29,519 nucleotides of DNA from Bacteroidales bacterium UBA3868 (GTDB lineage: Bacteria > Bacteroidota > Bacteroidia > Bacteroidales > WCHB1-69). Below are positions 23,775 through 29,519 of this stretch, piece by piece. Positions within the stretch are counted from its first letter, which is position 1, and each line of letters starts with the position of its first letter. The DNA lies in contig DGGS01000013.1 in assembly GCA_002392325.1 (NCBI GenBank), forward strand, positions 1 to 29,519, read 5' to 3'. Below the pieces are notes generated by a model. The model was not told the DNA's origin. It searched no databases and worked only from the letters and a program-made list of their open reading frames with translations. The position numbers and the translations under genes were made by a program.

Positions 23775-24111
23775 TATGCAGAATGTCGCCATCTGTATGG
23801 TGATCATGGCACTCACCACTTATCTTATTCGCGTGATACCCATCGGTTTTGTGCGGAAAAAGATGGAAAACGAATGGATTCAGGACTTTTTGTTCTATAT
23901 CCCGTTCTGTGTGCTTTCGGCCATGACCTTCCCCGATGTGCTCTATTCCACCACACCAACAGGTGCAACCACACCACACTTCGCCTCCGCCGCTATCGCA
24001 ACAATGGTGGCTATTGTCATGGCTTGGAAAAATCGTGGATTAGTCCGGGTGGCCCTGGTGGCCGTGCTCGTGGCTATTATCGTGGAACTGCTGTTGCCCG
24101 TGGTTTTCTAA
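23767..24111 (+). CDS. azlD: AzlD family branched-chain amino acid exporter, small subunit
   Basis: 114 residues from the ATG at 23767-23769, about four hydrophobic helices. It has the AzlD opening ALTTYLIRVIPI, then FLFYIPFCVLSAMTFPDVLY and a terminal transmembrane segment. It pairs with AzlC. The start overlaps the azlC stop (ATGTGTAG) and is preceded at 6-bp spacing by GGAAGGAGG, a strong Shine-Dalgarno sequence unusual for Bacteroidota; a second ATG at 23776 just after the azlC stop could also be used. An open extension of 7 codons upstream would cover this site and is rejected. It ends only 2 bp from the convergent purine nucleoside phosphorylase gene. Confidence 0.9.
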   Translation: MCSMQNVAICMVIMALTTYLIRVIPIGFVRKKMENEWIQDFLFYIPFCVLSAMTFPDVLYSTTPTGATTPHFASAAIATMVAIVMAWKNRGLVRVALVAVLVAIIVELLLPVVF

Positions 24112-24113
24112 TC

Positions 24114-24938
24114 TTACATCTCAGGCAGCATCGCGCAAATCAACTTTACCATGTTCGGACCTGCCGTGTTGGCGGCCTGCAACACCTCTTCATGCGAGGC
24201 TTCCATTACTTGCCCAACCACACCAAGGTCGGTGATGACAGACAAAGCAAAGATTTCCAGTCCTCTGTGATGCGCCATGATGGCTTCCGGTACCGTGGAC
24301 ATGCCCACAGCGTCAGCACCCATGATGTGGAACATACGATACTCGGCAGGAGTTTCGAAACAGGGTCCTGAAACGCCCATATAGACGCCCTCTTGCAAGT
24401 GCACGCCCGTCTCTTTCGACTTCTCGTACGCCAGTTTGATGAGCCGGTGCGAATAAACCTCGCTCATGTTCGGGAAACGCGGACCCAACTCATCGTCATT
24501 CGGTCCCATCAACGGGTTGTTGCCAAACAGATTGATGTGGTCCTTGATGATCATGATGTCGCCAACCTTAAAGGTGGGATTCATGCCGCCCGCCGCATTG
24601 GATAAGATTAAAATATTGATACCCAGTCCTTTCAGTATCTGCTGGGGATAGGTGACCACATCCATCGGATAACCCTCATAATAGTGCATCCGGCCATTGA
24701 AGACCAATACTTCGACGCCACCCAGCCGGCCGAATATCATGGTCCCCTTATGTCCCTTTACTGTGGAAACGGGGAAATTCGGAATCTCCGTGTAAGGAAT
24801 CTCATCCACGATTTCCATGGATTGCGTGAGTCCGCCCAAGCCGGAGCCCAATACGATGGCGATTTTAGGGCTGATGTGTTTTCTGTTATTGAGATAGGAA
24901 ATGGTTTCCTCAATTTTTTTTCTGCGTTCTTCTAACAT
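24114..24938 (-). CDS. punA: Purine nucleoside phosphorylase (trimeric PNP family)
   Basis: 274 residues. The enzyme splits purine (deoxy)nucleosides with phosphate for base salvage in the cytoplasm. The phosphate loop VLGSGLGGL (29-37), RMHYYEGYP (83-91), LSNAAGGMNP (112-121), GVSGPCFETPAEYR (with E195) and DAVGMSTVPEAI place it in the trimeric PNP/MTAP superfamily. Where human PNP has the base-binding Asn (SLITN) this protein has Asp (SVITD, D237), see findings. Length matches the family. Its start overlaps the end of lpxK by 29 nt, with no later Met until residue 41, so the overlap appears real. Last gene of the M23-phoH-lpxK operon. The symbol is by family; exact base preference is unproven. 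Confidence 0.92.
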   Translation of the reverse strand: MLEERRKKIEETISYLNNRKHISPKIAIVLGSGLGGLTQSMEIVDEIPYTEIPNFPVSTVKGHKGTMIFGRLGGVEVLVFNGRMHYYEGYPMDVVTYPQQILKGLGINILILSNAAGGMNPTFKVGDIMIIKDHINLFGNNPLMGPNDDELGPRFPNMSEVYSHRLIKLAYEKSKETGVHLQEGVYMGVSGPCFETPAEYRMFHIMGADAVGMSTVPEAIMAHHRGLEIFALSVITDLGVVGQVMEASHEEVLQAANTAGPNMVKLICAMLPEM

Positions 24939-25986
24939 GGTCTTTTAAAATATGGATAAATGTTTGATGTTCTTCTTCAGTTAAAAATTCGATTTCAATC
25001 GGCAAAATGAATACGGGCAGCAAAGATAATGTTTTTTTGAAGCTCTCGCCTTGCAGACGCATCCAGTCTTTTTCCGTAGTGAATAAAACGCTGTTCTCAC
25101 CGAAATATTTTTTCAGTTGTTCGATTTCAGAAATCGTATAACGGTGATGGTCAGGATATTTTATGTGTTTGGAAATGTGATAGTTGGTTTGAAGATGCTC
25201 GTATAAGGGTTGTGAGCGCGCGATGCCGGTCATGAGGATGATGTCAGTGTCGGAAGTCAGCGTTAGATTTTGCGCGGCGGCAGTCACGGGCTCCGGCGCA
25301 GCGTACTGGTACCGTGTGAAAAAGAGTGGCTGGTCATCACGGAGTCCCAACCGCTTGCGCCATGCGTCACGGTCAATCGCCTCCATCTCGTCGGTCACTT
25401 TGGTGACAACTACGAGGTCGGCATCTGCCACGGCAGACGGAAATTCCCGCAACCGTCCCGCGGGCATGGGGTAGTCTTCGAAATAGGGCCGTGCGTATTC
25501 GGTCAGAATCATCCTCAGGGTGGGGGTTACCGACAAATGCTGGTAGGCGTCGTCCATGACGATGACATCCGTGTCGGGCGCGTACTCCAACAACTTCCGG
25601 ATGCCCTCTTTCCGGTTCTCCGCCACCGCCAACGGCAACGATGGAAAACGCTCGTGCAATTGCAGCGGTTCGTCGCCAATTAGGGCCGCCGACAGTTGCT
25701 CCATGGGCGTGGTGTTGGCCAAGATGTAACCTTTGCTTGTGCGCCCGTAACCGCGACTCAGCATGGATACATGGTATTGCTTCGACAGCACCCGGGTAAT
25801 GAATCCCGCATGAGGGGTCTTTCCCGTTCCCCCGATGGCGATATTGCCTACGCAAACCACCGGAATCTCGGGTTGGTAGGTCTTTAGGATGCCGGCCTTG
25901 TACAAACGGCGGCGTATCCAGGCAATACCTCCGAAAATCCAAGCGAAAGGATATAGATAATATCTGATTTTCAGTGATTTACTCAT
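24910..25986 (-). CDS. lpxK: Tetraacyldisaccharide 4'-kinase LpxK
   Basis: 358 residues. LpxK phosphorylates the 4' position of the lipid A disaccharide at the inner membrane. An N-terminal hydrophobic segment (RYYLYPFAWIFGGIAWIRR) gives membrane contact. The P-loop GNIAIGGTGKT lies at 47-57, followed by LSRGYGRTSKGY, ALIGDEPLQL, VIVMDDAYQHLSV (the catalytic Asp/Asp/His region) and the lid-like YPMPAGRLREFPSAVADADLVVVTK. All are LpxK hallmarks. It proves an LPS-bearing organism. The start overlaps the phoH stop by 8 nt and the 3' end overlaps the phosphorylase gene by 29 nt. Confidence 0.96.
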   Translation of the reverse strand: MSKSLKIRYYLYPFAWIFGGIAWIRRRLYKAGILKTYQPEIPVVCVGNIAIGGTGKTPHAGFITRVLSKQYHVSMLSRGYGRTSKGYILANTTPMEQLSAALIGDEPLQLHERFPSLPLAVAENRKEGIRKLLEYAPDTDVIVMDDAYQHLSVTPTLRMILTEYARPYFEDYPMPAGRLREFPSAVADADLVVVTKVTDEMEAIDRDAWRKRLGLRDDQPLFFTRYQYAAPEPVTAAAQNLTLTSDTDIILMTGIARSQPLYEHLQTNYHISKHIKYPDHHRYTISEIEQLKKYFGENSVLFTTEKDWMRLQGESFKKTLSLLPVFILPIEIEFLTEEEHQTFIHILKDHVRRTQKKN

Positions 25987-26998
25987 TTGCCGTTTTGTTT
26001 TCCGCCTTTTGCGCCAATCGCTCTTCTTTGCGTTTCTGCTCGTAAGCGGCCTGCTTTTCCTCGTAATCTTCGTAACTCTTGATGATTTTGGTCACCAAAT
26101 GATGGCGCACCACGTCGCGAGCGTCCATGTAGATGAAGTCAATGCCCGGAATCTTGCTCAAAATGCGGTCGGCCTGAATAAGTCCCGACTGCTGGTTCTT
26201 GGGCAGGTCAATTTGCGTGATGTCACCGGTGATGAAGAATTTGGCATTCTTGCCCATACGGGTGAGAAACATCTTCAACTGCGCCGAAGTGGCGTTTTGC
26301 GCTTCATCGAGGATGACATAGGCATTGTCCAAAGTGCGTCCGCGCATGAAAGCTAACGGCGCAATCTCAATGACCTTGTCCTCCATGTACGACATGAGCT
26401 TCTGCATGGGAATCATATCCCACAGCGCATCGTACAGCGGTTGCAAATAGGGGTCCAGTTTGTCCCGTAAATCACCGGGCAGAAAACCTAAATTTTCGCC
26501 TGCCTCCACCGCCGGACGGGTCAGGATGATTCGGCGTATCTGTTTGTTTTTCAGTGCTCTGACGGCAAGAGCGACGGCTGTGTAGGTTTTCCCGGTGCCG
26601 GCAGGACCGATGGCAAACACCATGTCGTTCTTGTTGGCGCTCTCCACCATCTTTTTCTGGTTGGGTGTGATGGCTTTGATGATTTTCCCCTCGCGTCCGT
26701 GCACAATGACATTGCTGCCATCGCCGTCCAAACGGTAAAAACTGTCGTCTTCCATGGCGATGATGTTCAGAATGTCGGTTTCGGTCAGTTTCCCGTACTC
26801 TTCCAAATGCTTAACCAATAGTTGCACGCGCTCTTCAAAAAGTTCCACTTCGTGATCCTCGCCCGCCACCTTGATGTCGTTGCCTCGGGCAATGATTTTC
26901 AACTTAGGGAAAATGTTTTTGAGCAGTTCTATATTCGCGTTCTGACTGCCGTACAATCCGACCACATCAGAGGGCTCTATACTGATTGTTTTTTCCAT
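25979..26998 (-). CDS. PhoH family protein (PhoH-like ATPase)
   Basis: 339 residues. An N-terminal KH-like region (about 10-75) leads to a P-loop ATPase with Walker A GPAGTGKT at 131-138, ILTRPAVEAGENLGFLPGDLRDK, Walker B YVILDEAQNAT and TGDITQIDLP. This is the PhoH/YbeZ type, associated with RNA metabolism and ribosome maturation in other bacteria (often beside ybeY, which is not seen here). The C-terminal tail is charged and likely disordered (EEKQAAYEQKRKEERL). It begins 3 bp after the M23 peptidase gene and overlaps lpxK by 8 nt. Confidence 0.95.
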   Translation of the reverse strand: MEKTISIEPSDVVGLYGSQNANIELLKNIFPKLKIIARGNDIKVAGEDHEVELFEERVQLLVKHLEEYGKLTETDILNIIAMEDDSFYRLDGDGSNVIVHGREGKIIKAITPNQKKMVESANKNDMVFAIGPAGTGKTYTAVALAVRALKNKQIRRIILTRPAVEAGENLGFLPGDLRDKLDPYLQPLYDALWDMIPMQKLMSYMEDKVIEIAPLAFMRGRTLDNAYVILDEAQNATSAQLKMFLTRMGKNAKFFITGDITQIDLPKNQQSGLIQADRILSKIPGIDFIYMDARDVVRHHLVTKIIKSYEDYEEKQAAYEQKRKEERLAQKAENKTANE

Positions 26999-27001
26999 AT
27001 T

Positions 27002-27910
27002 CTAATGAATGACAAGATAATCTAATGGGTTGATAGGGAATCCGTTATACCACAATTCAAAGTGCAGGTGGGTGGTCTTCCCCTCTGCGGCACCGCTGTT
27101 TCCCATAATGGCAATGGGGGTTCCGGCATACACTTTGTCGCCGCATTTTTTTAGTAATGAGGAGTTCCGCTTGTACACGGAAATCAGATTTCCCGGGTGT
27201 TGCACGATGATGACATGGCCGTCGTTGGCGTTGAAACCGGCGAAGATGACCACCCCGTTGGCCACGCAGTTCACAGCGCTGTTTCTGTTCCCGTTGATGT
27301 CAATGCCAAAATGGTTCTCTCCGAGGTTGAACACACGCGTAACCGCACCTAATGCGGGTGGGTATATGGAGAGGTTGCTGATTTTGGCTTGGTCAATACT
27401 GGGCTTGGATACGGTGCTGTTGTTATGCACGCGCCCCAAAATCATCTCGGCCTCTTCGATGATGTTCTGAGTCTGTTTCGCCAGGTCCTTGCGGCGTTCA
27501 CGGGTGTGCACCTGCGGTGTGGCGGCCGCATTCTTGTCCATCTCTTCAGCCGTGGGCACTTCTCCTTTTGCCATGGCGGAAAAATGGTCAATGTACTCCT
27601 GATTGTAGGCGATAACCTTCTCCAACGAATCAATCTTGTTGGCCGCCTGTCGATACATCTTGTAGTCTTTGTTGGAGGTGTAACCCGGTATGTACAAGCG
27701 CAATGGGGTCAGCGCAATGAGGACGGTTGTGAGCAGGAAAACAATGAAAGCGGCGAGGACGGCTACCACAAACACTTTTTGAATGGTGATGTGCCTGACC
27801 ACAAAACGCTGCTCCAAGGTTTCTTCATTGGAAAAAACCAGACGATACCGCGTCTTCCAATCCTTGACGATTATCTTCCAAATGTTTTTGATCTTCTGAA
27901 ACTTCCCCAT
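27002..27910 (-). CDS. M23 family metallopeptidase, membrane-anchored
   Basis: 302 residues. A basic cytoplasmic N-terminus of about 43 residues, one transmembrane helix (about 44-67), a coiled-coil-like stalk (about 80-165) and a C-terminal LytM/M23 domain (about 185-300). The zinc and catalytic residues are complete: H200 and D204 in HFGID, H281 and H283 in HLHFELW. The enzyme likely cuts peptidoglycan cross-links in the periplasm. In Bacteroidota such proteins are common and act in envelope growth or division. It is the first gene of the operon M23, phoH, lpxK, phosphorylase, with a predicted promoter at 27942-27949. Confidence 0.94.
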   Translation of the reverse strand: MGKFQKIKNIWKIIVKDWKTRYRLVFSNEETLEQRFVVRHITIQKVFVVAVLAAFIVFLLTTVLIALTPLRLYIPGYTSNKDYKMYRQAANKIDSLEKVIAYNQEYIDHFSAMAKGEVPTAEEMDKNAAATPQVHTRERRKDLAKQTQNIIEEAEMILGRVHNNSTVSKPSIDQAKISNLSIYPPALGAVTRVFNLGENHFGIDINGNRNSAVNCVANGVVIFAGFNANDGHVIIVQHPGNLISVYKRNSSLLKKCGDKVYAGTPIAIMGNSGAAEGKTTHLHFELWYNGFPINPLDYLVIH

Positions 27911-27941
27911 TTTATAAAATGACAGTATGTTTTAGCGGCTG

Positions 27942-27949
27942 CAAAATTA
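27942..27949 (-). promoter_or_regulatory. Predicted -7 promoter box for the M23-phoH-lpxK operon
   Basis: The minus strand reads TAATTTTG (TAnnTTTG) followed by CAGC, 31 bp before the M23 ATG. It lies in a 187-bp AT-rich divergent gap. Confidence 0.5.
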
Positions 27950-28033
27950 ATAAAATTTGGTTTTGTTTTCCTCTATCGGTGCCGCTTTAAATGCAAGACG
28001 ATGAAAAAAAACAACAAAAAAACATAAAAAAAG

Positions 28034-28063
28034 TTGCGGATTTGAAAAAAAAAATTATTTTTG
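28034..28063 (+). promoter_or_regulatory. Predicted promoter of the four-helix-bundle gene
   Basis: TATTTTTG (TAnnTTTG) at 28056-28063 with GTTG ending at 28036, giving 19-bp spacing, the best -33/-7 pair in the window. The ATG follows 34 bp downstream. Confidence 0.55.
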
Positions 28064-28097
28064 GTGCCTATTATTAACTTTATAAAGATTAAGTATT

Positions 28098-28550
28098 ATG
28101 AACGAAAACGATAACAACGTTAGCTTCTTCAGGTTTGAGGATCTGAGAATATATGCCAAAGCGATGGATTATATTGTTTGGCTATATGATGAATTAGGCA
28201 AATTGGAAAACACTATTACTCAAAAAGTTTTGGTTGAATCTTTCCTTAAATCCGCACAGAATATCGCATTGCATACAGCGGAAGGATCATCCCGCAGCAA
28301 AACGCAGTTCTTGTATTATCTTAAAATGGCCAAGAGTTCCGTGCGCGAGTGCGTGGTGTTCACCGAAATCCTGTCCAAAAAAGGCCTTTTCCCGGTAGAA
28401 TCCACCGAGCATTCCCGCAACCAGTTGATGGAACTCACCAAGATGATCGGTTCGCTCATCGCCTCGCTTCAACGCTCCACGGGCAGTTCTATGCGCGAGG
28501 ACAAAGATGACGATCTGATGGACCCTATCCCTGACATTAACAACTTTTAG
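28098..28550 (+). CDS. Four-helix-bundle protein (23S rRNA intervening-sequence protein family)
   Basis: 150 residues. FFRFEDLRIYAKAMDYIVWLYD opens the family, and IALHTAEGSSRSKTQFLYYLKMAKSSVREC matches the NIAEGxxR ... FLxxAxGSxxE core of the S23/IVP four-helix-bundle family, known from proteins encoded in 23S rRNA insertions and relatives of the retroelement accessory protein Avd. Free-standing copies are frequent in Bacteroidota and their role is unknown. No rRNA gene or reverse transcriptase is nearby. The family motif has His-Thr (ALHTAEG) in place of the common Asn-Ile. The C-terminal 20 residues are acidic. It has its own promoter and a terminator 23 bp downstream. Confidence 0.85.
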   Translation: MNENDNNVSFFRFEDLRIYAKAMDYIVWLYDELGKLENTITQKVLVESFLKSAQNIALHTAEGSSRSKTQFLYYLKMAKSSVRECVVFTEILSKKGLFPVESTEHSRNQLMELTKMIGSLIASLQRSTGSSMREDKDDDLMDPIPDINNF

Positions 28551-28572
28551 TTGACCGCAAACTTATAAATTA

Positions 28573-28608
28573 ATTAGGATATTTGTCGTCAAGTATCCTA
28601 ATTTTTTT
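28573..28608 (+). terminator. Rho-independent terminator after the four-helix-bundle gene
   Basis: A 9-bp stem (ATTAGGATA at 28573-28581 with TATCCTAAT at 28594-28602, 12-nt loop) is followed by a run of seven T. The T-run abuts the -7 box of the next gene at 28608-28615, so terminator and promoter are merged. Confidence 0.78.
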
Positions 28609-28615
28609 ATTTTTG
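28608..28615 (+). promoter_or_regulatory. Predicted -7 promoter box for the C10 peptidase gene
   Basis: The plus strand reads TATTTTTG (TAnnTTTG), 20 bp before the ATG at 28636. A TTTG at 28582-28585, inside the terminator loop, may serve as -33, with 22-bp spacing. Confidence 0.5.
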
Positions 28616-28635
28616 CACCCTTTAAAAAATTGAAA

Positions 28636-29519
28636 ATGAAAAATAAAATCTTTTTATTGGCATTCCTGACAGGGTTACTGATGGTGGTGAATTCCACTTT
28701 CGCAGCCCCCGTCACCCCTAAATATTTAATGAACAAGGCGGTTGCGGCTTTCCAGCAGGTGCTCCCCGCCGGTTCTCCGGAGGAATGTTCATTGCCTAAA
28801 GACTATCATTTTGTGGTAAAACAGCACGATACGCTATTGCTGATCGTGAATTTCCCGAAGGGTTTTATCGTGATGGCCGCTGATGATGCGGTGATGCCCA
28901 TGCTGGCCTATTCCACCGACCAGCAATATGATTATGAGAATCCCGCGCCCGCTGCCAACATGTGGATAGAGTATTATGCCAGCCAGGTGCAATATGCCCG
29001 TAATCAGCAAATTACTCCATCGGAAGAGGTGCGGCACCAATGGGATGCTTTGGATTATGCCTATGGAACCAAAGACCAGGATACCGTTATTGTGCACCCC
29101 CTGATCACAGCCCTTTGGAACCAAACACGCTATTACAACGCATATTCCCCAATCGATCCCGAAGCTCCCGGCGGATACGACATGCGCACGCCCAATGGAT
29201 GTGTGGCTGTGGCCATGGCCATGATAATGTACTACTATCGCTATCCGCATAGTGGACAAGGTTTTCACACAAACCATACAGATTACGGAGATTTCTATGT
29301 GAACTTCTCCCAGCAAAACTATTTTTATGAGGCCATGAGTGACAAGTTGGACTTCTACAACAACGAAGTTGCCAAATTGATCTTCCATTGCGGCACGGCG
29401 GTGGACATGATGTATGGTGCGGATGGCTCCGGCGCATATTCTCAAGATGTGCCTTGGGCTTTGACACATTATTTCGGATACAGCACCAATTGCGAATACC
29501 TGGAACGCTCGAGTTATAG
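28636..29519 (+). CDS. C10 family (streptopain-like) cysteine peptidase precursor (3' end outside window)
   Basis: 294 complete codons are visible and the frame is open at the window edge. Residues 1-23 are a signal peptide (IFLLAFLTGLLMVVNSTFA). Residues about 24-150 resemble a Spi/C10 propeptide, with LLIVNFPKGFIVMAADDAVMPMLAYS (usual form GFVIVSGDD). The mature domain starts near 153 with PLITALWNQTRYYNAYSP, then GGYDMRTPNGCVAVAMAMIMYYYRYP, where C189 is the C10 nucleophile. VAKLIFHCGTAVDMMYG is the next conserved helix. The catalytic His region and any T9SS sorting domain lie beyond the window. Bacteroidales relatives include the interpain/PrtT type secreted proteases. The TGT Cys codon is in an intact frame. 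Confidence 0.9.
   Translation, partial: MKNKIFLLAFLTGLLMVVNSTFAAPVTPKYLMNKAVAAFQQVLPAGSPEECSLPKDYHFVVKQHDTLLLIVNFPKGFIVMAADDAVMPMLAYSTDQQYDYENPAPAANMWIEYYASQVQYARNQQITPSEEVRHQWDALDYAYGTKDQDTVIVHPLITALWNQTRYYNAYSPIDPEAPGGYDMRTPNGCVAVAMAMIMYYYRYPHSGQGFHTNHTDYGDFYVNFSQQNYFYEAMSDKLDFYNNEVAKLIFHCGTAVDMMYGADGSGAYSQDVPWALTHYFGYSTNCEYLERSSY

Overview
The window is chromosomal DNA from a member of the Bacteroidota, most likely order Bacteroidales. Five signs support this. Surface proteins are built like type IX secretion (T9SS) cargo. Divergent genes start from TAnnTTTG (-7) boxes, the Bacteroidota promoter signature. The order ftsX / DUF3098 / uppP / truB is typical of the phylum. A short GldA-type ATPase, a PASTA-domain membrane protein and an SRD5A-like reductase are present. 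Most of the window is core cell-envelope and housekeeping DNA, packed into overlapping operons. No rRNA, tRNA, CRISPR array, prophage or complete insertion sequence was recognised.

Layout. (1) 1-6189, minus strand: one envelope operon reading ftsX, DUF3098, uppP, truB, a GH16 glycosidase, a PASTA protein and a large secreted protein cut by the window start. (2) 6250-8079, plus: an MsbA-like ABC exporter, divergent from ftsX. (3) 8080-8363: a gene-free stretch with a fold-back repeat and a bidirectional terminator. (4) 8364-16239, minus: tonB on its own promoter, then a cluster reading gldA-like ATPase, a truncated FdhA-like protein, sppA, a steroid 5-alpha-reductase-like membrane protein, murF and anmK. 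(5) 16389-18330, plus: a RhuM-family protein and an exported EEP-family nuclease/phosphatase. (6) 18331-18773: a second, larger copy of the fold-back repeat. (7) 18774-19897, minus: a two-gene short-chain chromate transporter, divergent from a COG2509 flavoprotein (19952-21508, plus). (8) 21522-22930, minus: two tandem paralogous lipoprotein genes, each preceded by the same orphan protein-coding fragment. (9) 23034-24111, plus: azlC-azlD. (10) 24114-27910, minus: M23 peptidase, phoH, lpxK and purine nucleoside phosphorylase. (11) 28098-29519, plus: a four-helix-bundle protein and a C10-family peptidase cut by the window end.

Many genes serve the envelope. UppP recycles undecaprenyl phosphate, MurF makes the peptidoglycan precursor and AnmK recycles anhydro-MurNAc. 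FtsX and the M23 peptidase act on the wall. LpxK completes lipid A and an MsbA-like exporter may flip it. TonB powers outer-membrane uptake, SppA clears signal peptides, and the GH16, T9SS and C10 proteins are exported.

The least explained signals are three. First, a family of fold-back elements with about 23-bp terminal inverted repeats, both copies lying between convergent genes. Second, the tandem lipoprotein cassettes, whose upstream fragments differ mostly at synonymous sites and have no start codon, as if they were C-terminal tips of lost larger genes. Third, an orphan FdhA-like protein lacking its iron-sulfur domain, its C-terminal domain and apparently its catalytic Cys/Sec.
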